Assembly: GCF_028769735.1 (NCBI RefSeq)
Contig: NC_088194.1
Span: 2,550,319-2,614,318, forward strand
Length of the DNA: 64,000 nt
Origin: Zonotrichia leucophrys gambelii
Lineage: Eukaryota; Chordata; Aves; Passeriformes; Passerellidae
Direction of reading: 5' to 3'
In this document: in pieces, positions 42,881-54,700 of the stretch
Layout of the letters: the number at the start of each line of letters is the position of its first letter
Numbering within the stretch: position 1 is the stretch's first letter
Made by a program: the position numbers and the translations under genes
The notes under the pieces: generated by a model
Seen by the model: only the letters and a program-made list of their open reading frames with translations
Databases searched by the model: none
Told to the model about the DNA's origin: nothing

Positions 42881-43330
42881 GCGCCGCCATCTTGGGCGCG
42901 GGCGGAAGTTCCCCCCTCACGCGGCCCCGGCCCGGCTTCGCGCCGCCATCTTGGGCCGGGGCGCCGCGCCGGCAGCGCCGCGCCGCCATCTTGGCGCCGG
43001 GCAGGGCCGCCCTCACGGCCGGGCGCCATCTTAGCGCGCGGCGCTGCGGGCGGCGCCATCTTAGACGGCGAAGGCGCGCGGCGCTTCCGCTGCCCCACCG
43101 CCATCTTGGGTGAGGGCGGCGCCATGTTGGAAGAGGGCGGAGATGGGTGAGGGTCGTGATGGGGGTGTGGGGACAGAACCGGCGCTGCTGAGGGTGAGGT
43201 ATCCCCGCCTCGCCCGCCGGTACCGGAGGGGTTTGAGAGATGAGCCCGGAGGGCCCTGGCTGCCCCGTTGGTGAGGCCGCTGCGGGCGCCGCCATGTTGA
43301 GGCAAAGATGGCGGCGGTGTAAACAAAGGC
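42850..43330 (-). promoter_or_regulatory. USF1: USF1 CpG-island promoter with YY1-type site array
   Basis: GCCGCCATCTT, the reverse of the YY1 consensus AAGATGGCGGC, is exact near 42884, 42943 and 42983. CGCCATCTTA or CGCCATCTTGG variants are near 43024, 43054 and 43099, GCCATGTTG near 43121 and 43291, and AAGATGGCGGC on the + strand near 43305. An NRF1-like CGCACATGCGCAC (about 42859) and an ETS-type GGCGGAAGT (about 42901) are present. No TATA box is seen. Such YY1 sites often mark TATA-less starts. Confidence 0.65.
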
Positions 43331-43339
43331 CGGGGTTTG

Positions 43340-43565
43340 TGGCTGGCCTGGTGTGGCCTCAGCGTCACCTCGGTGTCCCCCTGTCCCCGTGGGCCTCTGT
43401 CCTCTTGTTCCTCTCTGTCTGTGTGTCCAGGTGCCCTCAGCCACGTGTTCTCCTGTCCCTCTGTCCCAGTGTTCTCATGGCTTCAATGTCCCCAAATGAC
43501 CCCATGTCCCAGTGTCCCCATGTCTCTCTGTCCCGATGTCCCCAAATGTCCCCATGCCCTACGTC
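43340..43565. other. spacer between the USF1 promoter and ARHGAP30 3' end
   Basis: Degenerate TGTCCCC(A/T) repeats. No gene is seen. Confidence 0.5.
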
Positions 43566-43760
43566 CTCAATGCTTCTAAATTTAAATAGAATTTAAAAAA
43601 AATAAATAAATAAAATAATAAAACCATTTAAAATAAAATTTAAAATAAAAATTAAAATTCAAATTAAGTAAAATAAAATATTAAATTAAATTTTAAAATG
43701 GAACATTAAATTTAAATAAACAATAAAAAATAAATAAAATAAAATCTATAAATAAAAACC
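43565..43760. repeat. A/T-rich island, AAATAAAAT units
   Basis: About 195 bp of A/T-only AAATAAAAT-type sequence, unique in this GC-rich window. It could be the remnant of an A-rich simple repeat. Confidence 0.8.
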
Positions 43761-43806
43761 AACAACCCACCAGCATCTCTGACGCCGGAATTCCCACCTT
43801 GGTATT

Positions 43807-43812
43807 TTTATT
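43807..43812 (-). terminator. ARHGAP30: ARHGAP30 poly(A) signal
   Basis: TTTATT on the + strand is AATAAA on the sense strand, about 45 bp after the stop. A second AATAAA at 43853-43858 overlaps the stop codon. Confidence 0.55.
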
Positions 43813-43853
43813 ATTCTCATTTAATTATCATTTAATTCTCATTTTATCATTAT

Positions 43854-45794
43854 TTATTTGCACTCTGCTCTGGGGGGGCCCTGCCCACGCTCAGCGCTCG
43901 CCCCCCCCCAGGGCTGCCAGGGGGTCCCGGGGGGATTTGAGGGGGTCCCAAGGGGATTTGGGGGGGTCTCAGGGGTATTTGGGGGCGTCCCTGGGGGTCC
44001 CGGGGGAAATTTTGGGGTTCCCAGTGGGATTTGGGAGGGTCCCAGGAGGGCATGGGCAAAGTGGGGTTTGGGGGGCACCACGGGCACGGCCCGGGCCACC
44101 ATCACCCGCGCCCCCAAAATGGGGAGGGGGCGGCGGGAGCTGCGCAGGGGGTCTGGGAGAGGCCCCAGGGATTTGGGGCGCCCGTCCCGGGTCGGATCTG
44201 GGGGTCCCGGGGGGTCCTGGGATTTGGGGGGCTCAGCCAGGAGCGGCCCCAGGGATTTGGGGCGCCTGTCCTGGATTGGATTTGGGGGTACCGGGGTGTC
44301 CCAGGATTTGGGGGGCTCGGTCAGGATCGGCTCCAGGGGTCTGGGGGTGTCCCAGGATTTGGGGGGCTCGGTCAGGATCGGCTCCAGAGATTTGGGGCAC
44401 CCGTCCCAGATCAGATTTGGGGGTCCATGGGGGTCCCAGGATTGGGGGGCACCACCCTGGGTCACATTCAGGGGTCTGGGGGACTCTGAGAATCTGGGGG
44501 GCTCATCCTGGATCAGCTTCAGGGATTTGGGGGGCTCATCCCAAATCGGCTCCAGGGATTTGGGGGGCTCCAGGGGTCCAGAGGGCTGCAGAGATTTGGG
44601 GGGATCAGCGTGGATCAGCTCCAGGGGTTTGGGGGGCTCATCCCAAATCAGCTCCGGGATTTTGGGGGGCTCATCCTGGATCAATTTTGGGGCTCTCAGG
44701 GACCCATCCTGGATCAGCTCCAGGTTTTTGGGGGCAGGGGGAGAGGGGGAGTTTGGGGTGGTCCCGGGGGTGACACCGGCCCCATCCGGGACCCCCTCAG
44801 GAACAGCCCCCGGGGTTGGGGGCTCGGGGGGCTCTTGGGGGGGCTGGGCTGGAGGAGACCCCCCAAAATCCCGGGGATCCCCCTCCCCTGGGATGAGGGG
44901 CTGGGATCCAGCTCCATCCGTGCCCCCATTCCCAGCGGGACCCCCGAGCCCCCTTCCCTCACCCCAGACCCCCATCCTGGGGCTGGGGTCTCCTTCTGCA
45001 GCCCCCTCCCCATGGGGGTGCTGGGGGGGGTCCCCCACTCCTGGACCATCCTGTTCTGGGGGCGTTTGGGCCAAAATCTCTGGGATTTTGGGGGTCTCTG
45101 AGATCTCCAGGACTTTTGGGATCTCTGGGATCTTTGGGATCTCCAGGACTTTTGGGATCTCTGAGATCTCTGTGATCTCTGGCATTTTTGGGATCCCTGG
45201 GATCTCTTGGTTCTGTGGGATCTCTGGGATCTCCAGGATTTCGGGGATCTCTGGGATCTCCGGGGTCTCCAAAACTTTTGGGATTTTTGGGGTCTCTGAC
45301 ATCTCTGGGATCTCTAGGATCTCCAGGACTTTTGGGATTTTTGAGGTCTCTGGGATCTCTGGGATCTCCAGGATTTCGGGGATCTCTGGGATCTCTGGGA
45401 TCTCTTGGTTCTCCGGGGTCTCCAAAACTTTTGGGATTTTTGGGGTCTCTGACATCTCTGGGATCTCCAAGGTCTCCAGGACTTTTGGGATTTTTGAGGT
45501 CTCTGGGATCTCTGGGATCTCCAGGACTTTTGGGATTTTTGAGGTCTCTGGGATCTCCAGGATTTCGGGGATCTCTGGGATCTCAGTGATCTCTGGGTTC
45601 TCCAGGGCTGTCCCCTCGCCCGGGGGTCCCTCGGGGGTCCCCAGGGGGCTGAGCTCGTCGTGGGCGCTCAGGAAGATTTCGTCGGGGTCGGAGTCGGGCT
45701 CGGAGGCGCCGGGGGCCAGGAAGAACATGTCCTGCTCCGTGCACTCCTCGATGGACAGGTAACTGTCCGGCTGCTCCGCCCAGCGCTCACCTGG
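43854..45794 (-). CDS. ARHGAP30: ARHGAP30 last exon, acidic and repetitive C-terminus
   Basis: 646 codons plus TAA. It starts P-G-E-R-W-A-E-Q and continues D-E-I-F-L-S-A-H-D-E-L-S-P-L, matching human E-E-V-F-L-S-A-Y-D-D-L-S-P-L. Two repeats follow (E-I-P-E-I type, then P-P-K-S-L-E-P-I type), then the conserved V-P-V-V-P-P-K-P and a Pro-rich end terminating E-C-K. Confidence 0.94.
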   Translation of the reverse strand, partial: PGERWAEQPDSYLSIEECTEQDMFFLAPGASEPDSDPDEIFLSAHDELSPLGTPEGPPGEGTALENPEITEIPEIPEILEIPETSKIPKVLEIPEIPETSKIPKVLETLEIPEMSETPKIPKVLETPENQEIPEIPEIPEILEIPEIPETSKIPKVLEILEIPEMSETPKIPKVLETPEIPEIPEILEIPEIPQNQEIPGIPKMPEITEISEIPKVLEIPKIPEIPKVLEISETPKIPEILAQTPPEQDGPGVGDPPQHPHGEGAAEGDPSPRMGVWGEGRGLGGPAGNGGTDGAGSQPLIPGEGDPRDFGGSPPAQPPQEPPEPPTPGAVPEGVPDGAGVTPGTTPNSPSPPAPKNLELIQDGSLRAPKLIQDEPPKIPELIWDEPPKPLELIHADPPKSLQPSGPLEPPKSLEPIWDEPPKSLKLIQDEPPRFSESPRPLNVTQGGAPQSWDPHGPPNLIWDGCPKSLEPILTEPPKSWDTPRPLEPILTEPPKSWDTPVPPNPIQDRRPKSLGPLLAEPPKSQDPPGPPDPTRDGRPKSLGPLPDPLRSSRRPLPILGARVMVARAVPVVPPKPHFAHALLGPSQIPLGTPKFPPGPPGTPPNTPETPPNPLGTPSNPPGTPWQPWGGASAERGQGPPRAECK

Positions 45795-48700
45795 CTGCGG
45801 GGTGGGGGGGGGACACGGGTGGGACCCCCAGGCAGGGGTGGGAAACGCAGGTGGGTTCACTGTGTCCCCATGTCCATCCCATTGATCCCATTGATCCCAA
45901 TCCATCAATCCCATTGATCCCATTGATCCCATCCCATCTATCCCATCCCATCCCATTGATCCTGTTGATCCCAATCCATCAATCCCATTGATCCCATGTC
46001 ATTGATCCCATTTATCCCATCCCATCTATCCCATTGATCCCATTGATCCCATTGATCCCATCCCATCTATCCCATTGATCCCATTGATCCCATTGATCCC
46101 AGTGATCCCATTGATCCCATTGATCCCAACCCATCTATCCCATTGATCCCATTGATCCCAGTGATCCCATTGATCCCGTTGATCCCATCCCATTGATCCC
46201 ATTGATCCTATCCCATTGATCCCATCCCATCCCATTGATTCCATTCCATCTATTCCATTGATCCCATTGATCCTGTTGATCCCATTGATCCCATCCAATC
46301 AATCCCATGGATCCCATTGATCCCATCCCATCTATTCCAATGATGCCATTGATCCCATCCCACTGATCCCATCGATCCCATCCCATCAATCCCGTTGATC
46401 CCATCAATCCTATGGATCCTATGCCATTGATCCCATCCCACTGATCCCACCCCAATCCTATTGATCCCATCCCAACCCCACTGATCCCACCCCATCCCCA
46501 AATCCCAAATCGCCGGGTGCTCACGTTCATGAACCCGCTCTCCATCCCCTCCTCCACGGCCGGGAACCCGTCCCCGATCCCGGGGGTCCCGTCCTCGATC
46601 CCCAGGATCCATTCCTCGATCCCGAGGGTCCCATCCTCGATCCCGGGTGTCCCGTCCTCGATCCCGGGGCTCCGCGGCGCCGCCTCCGTGTCACCGCCGC
46701 CCTCCAGCCACGTCTCGGGGCCGTCCAGGAAGGCGAAGGAGTCGCGGAGCTCCAGGGAGAGCCGGCTCTGCTCCGCATCTTCTGCGGGAGAGCCAGGAGC
46801 GCTCGGTACCGGCACCCACCCGATCCCGGTGTCCCCCAGTCCCGGTGTCCCTCTGATCCCGGTGTCCCCCTGATCCCAGTGTTCTGCCAATTCTGGTGGC
46901 CCTCCAATCCTGGTGTTTCCTGATCCTGGTGTCCCTCAATCCCGCTGTCCCTTCTATTCCGATGTCCCCCAATCCCGGTGTCCCCCCTGATCCCGCTGTT
47001 CCCCCGATCCCAGTGTCCCCTCTATCCCGATTTCCCAGATCCCAGTGTCCCCCTAATCCTGGTGTCCCCTCTATTCCGTTGTCCCCCTTATTCTGGTGTC
47101 CCACTCCATCCCAGGGTCCCCCAATCTCGCTGTCCCCTCTATTCCGATGTCCCCTCTATCCTGGCATCCCCCTGATCCCGGTGTCCCCTCTATCCCGGTT
47201 TCCCAGATCCCAGTGTCCCCTCTATTCCAATGTCCCTCCAATCCCGGTGTTCCCCCGATACCGGTGTCAAACTTGATCCCGGTGTCCCCCCAGTCCCAGT
47301 GTCCTCCAGTCCCAGTGTCCCCTCTATTCGGTGTCCCCCCGATCCTGATGTCCCTCTAATCCCAGTGTCCCCCCAGTCCCGGTGTCCCTCTGATCCCGGT
47401 GTCCCCCTCACCCTGGTGTCCCCTCTATCCCGGTGTCCTCCTTATCCCAGTGTCCCCCTGATCCCGATGTGCCCCCCAGTCCCGGTGTCCCCTGATCCCA
47501 GTGTCTCCCAGTCACAGTGTCCCCTCTATCCCAGTGTCCCCCGATCTCAGTGCTCCCTCTATCTCAGTGCTCCCTCTATCCCCAATTCCAGTGTCCCTCC
47601 AATCCCAGTGTCCCCTAATCCCGGTGTCCCCCTAATCCCTTGGTCCCTCTAATCCCGGTGTCACCCCAGTCCCGGTGTCCCCTCTAATCCCGGTATCCCC
47701 TCTATCCCAGTGTCCCCCCAATCCCGGTGTCACCCCGGTCCCGGTGTCCCCTCTAATCCCGGTATCCCCTCTATCCGGTGTCCCCCAATCCCAGTGTCAC
47801 CCCAGTCCCGGTATCCCCTCTATCCCAGTGTCCCCCCAATCCCGGTGTCACCCCAGTCCCGGTGTCCCCGCGGTCCCACGGCGGTCCCACACCGCGGGCT
47901 CTCACCGGAGCGGGGCCGGGGGTCCCGGGCGGGCTCGGGGGCGCTGCCGGGGCTCTGCTCCCGTTCCAGCGCGGGGCACGGGAGCCCGCGGGTGAGGCGG
48001 GACAGGTTGGAGGTGATGTGCGGCGGGACGGTGACCGCGTAGGGGCCCGAGATGTGCAGCCCCGCGCATTTCTCGGCGCGGGAGCGGCCGCCGACCCCCG
48101 GCCCGGCCCGGGGGGCTTTGGGGGTGGTGGGCTCCGACTTGGTGCTGCTCTCGGCCGCCGCTTCCAGCGGCTCCTCCAGGCTCTCGTCCAGCTCCGGCGG
48201 CGGCTCCGGGGCCGCGGGGGTCGCGTCCGAGCTGTGCTGCCGCTGCGGCCGCAGCTTCACCGACAGCTTCGGCAGCAGCCGCGCCGCCTCCGGGCCTGCG
48301 GGGGAACGGGTCCGGAACGGGGCCGGGGGTACCGGGGGTACCGGGGGTACCGGGGTGTGGGGGGATGCGGGGTGCGGGGGAGTCAAGGGAAGTGGGGGTC
48401 CCGGGGGTAACAGGGGGATCCCGGGTTATGGGGGGATCACAGGGTGTGGGGATCTGAGGGGTCGGAGGGACAATCCCGAGTGACAGAGGGACAGTCCCAG
48501 GGGACAGAGGGACAATTCCTGAGAGGACAGAGGGACAATCTCATGGGGACAGAGGGACAATCCCAGGGGACAGAGGGACAATCCCAAGGAGACAAAGGGA
48601 CAGTCTCAAGGGCTGGAGTGAGAAACCCCAGGGAACAGAGGGACAATCCCGTGGGGACAGAGGGACAATCCCAAGGGGACAGAGGGACAATCCCAAGGGG

Positions 48701-51700
48701 ACAGAGGGACAATTCCAGGGGACAGAGGGACAATCCCTGGGGACAGAGGGACAATCCCTGGGGACAGAGGTCCCCCTTACCGGACGGTCCGGAGGGGCCG
48801 GAGCTGAGCGAGTCCATGCTCTTGGCCGGCCGCAGAGTGACCTTCCCACACTTCTCTGGGAATGGGGCAGGAGAAGGGGATTTGGGGGATTTTGGGGGAT
48901 TTTGGGGGATTTTGGGGGGGATTTGGGGATAACCCCCCCCTAGTCCATGGGTTCCCCCGAATTCCCACCTTTTTCCTCCGCCTTCCCCGATTTCCGCTTG
49001 GCCTCGTGCCCGGAGCGGCCCAGGTTGAAGATGGATCTCCACTTCTTGGCCTTGAGGGAGCCCTTGCTCCTGTGGGGACACCTGGGATACACCTGGGCAC
49101 ACCTGGGCACACCTGGGCACACCTGGGTACACCTGGGATACATCTGTGTACATCTGGGGGCACCTGGGAACACCTGGGATACACCTGGGCATGCCTGGGA
49201 TACACCTGGGCACATCTGGGGAGACCTGGGATGCACCTGGGCACATCTGGGCACACCTGGGCACACCTGGGGGCACCTGGGTGCACCAGGAATACATCTG
49301 AGGGTTACCTGGGATATACCTGGGCACACCTGGATACACCTGGGCACGCCTGGGGGCACCTGGGATACACCTGGGCACACCTGGGGAGACCTGGTATACC
49401 TGGGCACACCTGGGATACTGAGCAACTGGGGGCACCTGGATAACTGGGGACACTAGCACCTGGGATGCCGTGGGACACCTGGGATACACCTGGGCACATC
49501 TGGGAGCACCTGAGATACACCTGGACACACCTGGGATGCACGTGGGGACACCTGGCATACACCTGGGGACACTGGATACACCTGCACACTGGGACTTCTG
49601 AGCACACCTGGGGCACCTGGGGATAACACTGGGGCCACCTGGGTCACAGTGGTGGCATACACCTGGGGACACCTGGAATACACCTGGGCACAACTGGAGG
49701 GACTTCTGAGCACACCTGGAGGGACACCTGGGGGCACCTGGACACACCTGGGGCCACCTGGGTCACAGTGAGTTGGGACCACCTGAGCCAGGCTCGGGGT
49801 TTGGGGGTCCCTGGGGGTCCCCGGGGTGGGTTGGGGGTGTCACCTGTGCCCAGGTGTCCCCGGTGGCCGTACCTGTGCTCGCTGAGCTCGATGATGGTGT
49901 GGTAGGGCCGCATCTGGGGGGGGCCGTCGCCCTGGCTCAGCGCAGCCGGGACGTGCAGGGGGGGGACAGCCCCGGGCAGGAGCAGCGAGCAACGGGGACT
50001 GTCCCCACCTGGGACCCCAAAGGTGACAATGTCACCTCAGGGACCCAAAGTGTGACAGTGTCAACTCAACTTCACCTTGGAGACCCCCAAAAGTGGGGTG
50101 GTAATGTCCCCTGGGACCCCCACCCAAGGTCAGGGGGGATTTTCCACCTGGAGACCCCCAAACTGGTGTCCTCCTCAATGTCCCCATAGTGTCCCCATGG
50201 TGTCCCCGCAGTGTCCCCCTGCTGTCCTCACAGTGTGCCTCTGATGCCCCCCCAATGTCCCCATAGTGTCCCCTCAACGTCCCCATGATGTCCCTCTGAT
50301 GTTCCCCCAATGTTCCCCTGCAGTGTCCCCACGGTGTCCCCACGATGTCCCCCCGCTGTCCCCATAGTGTCCCCCCAATGTCCCCTCAGTGTCCCTGCAG
50401 TGTCCCCCTGCTGTTCCCGCGGTGTCCCTGCAATGTCCCCCCGCTGTCCCCACAGTATCCCCCCAGTGTCCTATCAGTGTCCCCGCAATGTCCCCCCGCT
50501 GCCTCCGCAGTGTCCTTTGGTGTCCCCATGGTGTCCCTGCAGTGTCCCCCCACTGTCCCCACAGTGTCCCCCTGTTATCCCCCCGCTGTCCCCACGGTGT
50601 CCCCCTGATATCCCTGCAGTGTCCCCCAATATCCCACAGAGTCCCTGCAGTGTCTCCCCAGTGTTCCCCTGGTGTCCCTGCGGTGTCCCCCCAATATCCC
50701 GCAGTGTCCCCGCTCTGTCCCTGCAGTGTCCCCCCGATATCCCCTGTCCCCGCGCTATCCCACAGTGTCCCCCCGTCCCACAGTGTCCCACGGTGTCCCG
50801 CAGTGTCCCCGATATCCCACAGTGTCCCGTGTGTCCCCGCAGCGTCCCCATGTGTCCCGGTGTCCCGATATCCACAGTGTCCCGCTCTGTCCGCAGTGTC
50901 CCGCTCGCATTCCCACATTCCCCAGGCTTGTCCCCCGTGTCCCGGCTGTCCCCATTGCAGTGTCCCCCCGATATCCCACATGTCCCCAGCGCTGTCCCCC
51001 AGTGTCCCCGCACAGTGTCCCACGCGTGGTGTCCCCCGATATCCCACAGTGTCCCCGCGCTGTCCCCTGCTGTCCCCGCGGTGTCCCTGCCTGGCAGCGG
51101 CGCGTCCCCGAAGAGCTGCTCCACGTGTGTGAGGATGAACTCCACCACGATGGACTGCACGCGCACCTCCATGAACGCCGCCGTGCCGTTGAACCCCGAG
51201 GCCTCGATGTCCCTCGAGCTGGGCACAGCAGGGACAGCGGGGTCACCACGGGGTCACCACGGGGTGAGGGCACCGCGGGGACAGCAGGGTCACTGGGGGT
51301 GAAGGGACAGTGGGGACAGTGGGGTCACTGGGGATAAGGGGACAGCGGGGACAGTGGGGACAGCAGGGGCAGCAGGGTCACCATGGGCTGAAGGGACAGC
51401 AGAGTGAAGGGACAGTGGGGACAGCAGGGACAGTGGGGTCATCATGGGGTGAGGGGACAGTGGGCACAGCCCAGGGTGAGGGGACAGCAGGGAACACATG
51501 AGGGATAAAGGGTGACGGGGCTGAGGGTGACAGGGGTGACAGTGACAGGGCTGAGGGTGACAGGGCTGAGTGTGACAGGGATGAGTGTGACAGGGATGGG
51601 GGTGATGGGGCTGAGGGTGACAGGGGTGACAGTGACAGGACTGTGTGTGACAGGGCTGAGGGTGACAAGGCTGAGTGTGATGGAGATGAGGGGGACAGGG

Positions 51701-54700
51701 CTGAGTGTGATGGTGGCAGGTGACAGTGACAGGGATGTGACAGGACTGCGTGTGACAGGGCTGGCAGGGGTGACAGTGACGGGGCTGGCAGTGACAGGGG
51801 ACAAGTGACTGGACTGACGGTGACAGTGACAGCAACAGGTAACAGTGACAGGGCTGAGTGTGACAGGACTGCGGGTGACAGAGCTGACAGTTACAGAGCT
51901 GGTAGTGACCCGATTGACGGTGACAGTGACAGGGCTGAGGGTGACAGGGCTGACAGTTACAGGTGACAGTGACAGTGCCAGTGCCAGGTGTCCCTCACCG
52001 CAGCAGGTTGGGCGCCCAGACGATGGCCAGGTTCCTGGCGTGCATGTTGGTGCGCCCGCTGTGCGCCGCCATGCGCAGCAGGTGCCGCATCAGGAACTCC
52101 AGCGTCCTGCCACGGCAGTGCCACACCTCAGCGCCACCGCAGGGGACACAGTGACACCGCCCAGGGGACACTGCTGGGGATGTCACCAACCCCCTTCACC
52201 TGTAGTGAGGCGCCGGCAGCTCCTTGAGCACCTCCTTGATCTTCACCAGCCGCGCCTCCTCCATCTGGATGGCCACCGCATCCTGCGGGCACAGCGCGGT
52301 GACAGCGCGGTGACAGGGCCGCCCGCCACCCTGGGGACACTCTGGGGACATCTGGGGACATCAGGGACTCACGGCGAACTTGTCGTAGAGCTGGTAGGTG
52401 AGCAGGGGGTTGGGCAGCTCGCGGCAGTAGGCCTTGCACAGGGAGCTGACGCAGTGAACGTCCTGCAGGTAAATGTCCCGCGACAGGTCCGGGCTGCGCT
52501 GGGCTTCAAACTCCGTCCTGGGGTGGGGATTTGGGGATTGGGGTTTGGGATTTGGGGTCAGGGCTGCACTGGGCTTCAAACTCCTGCCTGGGGTGGGGAT
52601 TTAGGGTTTGGGGTTTGGGGTTTTGGGGTTTGGGATTGGGGATATGAGATTGGGATTTGGAATCTGGGATTTGGGGTTCGGAATTTTGGGTTTCAGAATA
52701 GGGATATGGGACTGGGGTCCAGACTGTGCTGTGCCCCAAACTCCTGACAGGGATTGGGATTTAGGGTTTGGAGTTTGGGGTTTGGAGTTTGAGGATTGGG
52801 GTTTAGGACTGGGACTGGGGTCAGGGCTGTGCTGTGCCTCAAACTCCTGCCTGAGATTGGGATTTGGGGATTTGGGATTGGGATTTGGGATTGGGATTGG
52901 GATTGGGGTTTGGGATTGGGATTTGGGATTGGGATTTGGGGTTTGGGAATGGGGACTGGGGTCTGGGCTGTGCTGCGCCTCAGATTCCTGCCTGGGGTTT
53001 GGGATTTGGGGTTTGGGGATTGGGGTTTTGGGGTTTTGGGGTTTTGGGGTTTGGGATTGGGGTTTGGGATTGGGATTTGGAATTTGGGATTTGGGGTTTG
53101 GAATTTGGGCTTTCAGAATTGGGATATGGGACTGGGGTCCAGACTGTGCTGCGCCTCAGATTCCTGCCTGGGATTGGGATTTGTGGTTTGGGGTTTGGGA
53201 TCTGAGATTTGGGTTTTGGGATTGGGGTTTGGGGTCCAGGCTGTGCTGCACCTCAGACTCCTGCCTGGGGTTTGGGATTGGAGATTGGGGTTTGGGATTT
53301 GGGGATATGGGAATATGGGATCGGGGTCTGGGCAATTCTGGGTTCCCCCAGGAACAGGGGAGAAAAGCGCTCAGGGGAGGAAGCAGAGGAGGGAAAAACT
53401 GTCCCGGGGAAAGTGAAAGAGAACGGGCAGGGAAAACCCCAAAAACAATAAAGAGGGAAAAAGGGAAGGAAAGGAGCGGAGGAAGAGGGGTTGGAGCGGG
53501 ATGGGGGAAGGGAAGGGGCCGGGGAGGTGTCAGCCTGAGTCCCGTCCCATCCCTGCTTCCACCTTTTCTCATCCCATTCCTGTCCCCTCCCTCCCTCTCA
53601 GTCCCGGCATCCTCCAGACTCCGCCCCCATCCCATTGATCCCATCCCAATCCCCACCTCTGCCCCATCCCCATTCCCAGCCCCGTTCTCATCCCAATCCT
53701 GATCCCCCCAATCCGCCTCTGTCCCAATCCCACCCTGTTCTCACCTGATCCCAGTCCCACCTCAATCCCTCCCCATTCCCGGCCCAATTCCTGCTCCATC
53801 CTGATCCCGATCCCCATCCCTGCTCCGTCCCCATTCCTGCCCCAGTCTCTGATCCTGATCCCTTCCCATCCCTGTTCCTGTCCCTATTCCTGCCCCAATC
53901 CTGATCCATCCCATCCCAATCTACCCCCATCCCCAGCCCCATCCTCATCCCATCAATCCCATCCCATTGATCCCATTGATTCCACCCCATTGATCCAATC
54001 AATCCCATCCCATTGATCCCATCCCAATCCCATCCTGTCCCCAGTCCCATCCCAATCCCATCCCCATCCCGGTCCCGCTGACCGCAGCCGCTGTGTGTTG
54101 GAGGACACCCCGGACAGGCGGTAGATGCCATCGACCACCCCGTGCTGCTCCACGAACTCCGTGCAGCTCCGGAGCACCTGCGGCACTGCGGGGCACGGCC
54201 CGGCCCCGAGGGGTCCCGGTGAGCCCGATCCCATGGGACCCCACTGAGCCCCATCCCGTGGGACCCCATCCCAGTCATCCCCATCACACATGATCCCAGT
54301 GATCCCCGATCCCACAGGGTCTGAGTGAGCCCCATCCCACAGGATCCCGCTGATCCCAAATCCCACAGGATCCCAGTGATCCCTGATCCCACAGAGCCAC
54401 TGGTTCCCGAGGGATAGGGCCACCAAATCCCAATGGATGGACCTACCAACTCCCCCGGGATGAGGCCACCAAATCCCAAAGGATGGAGCCACCAACTCCA
54501 CTGGGATGAGGCCACTAAATCCCAAGAAATGAGGACACCAATTCCACCGGGATGAGTTCACCACATTCCAAAGGATGGAGCCACCAACTCCAGAAGGACA
54601 GAGTCACCCAATCCCAAGGAACAGGGTCACCAAATCCCAAAGGATGGAGCCGCCAAATTCCAAAGGATGGAGCCACCAAATCCACGGAGATGAGGCCACC

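Noticed and set aside
43858..45762. 634-codon + strand open frame opposite the ARHGAP30 last exon
   Set aside because: Composed of G-I-S-G-I and G-F-G-G-L repeats mirroring the coding repeats; no family resemblance, while the - strand has conserved ARHGAP30 blocks.
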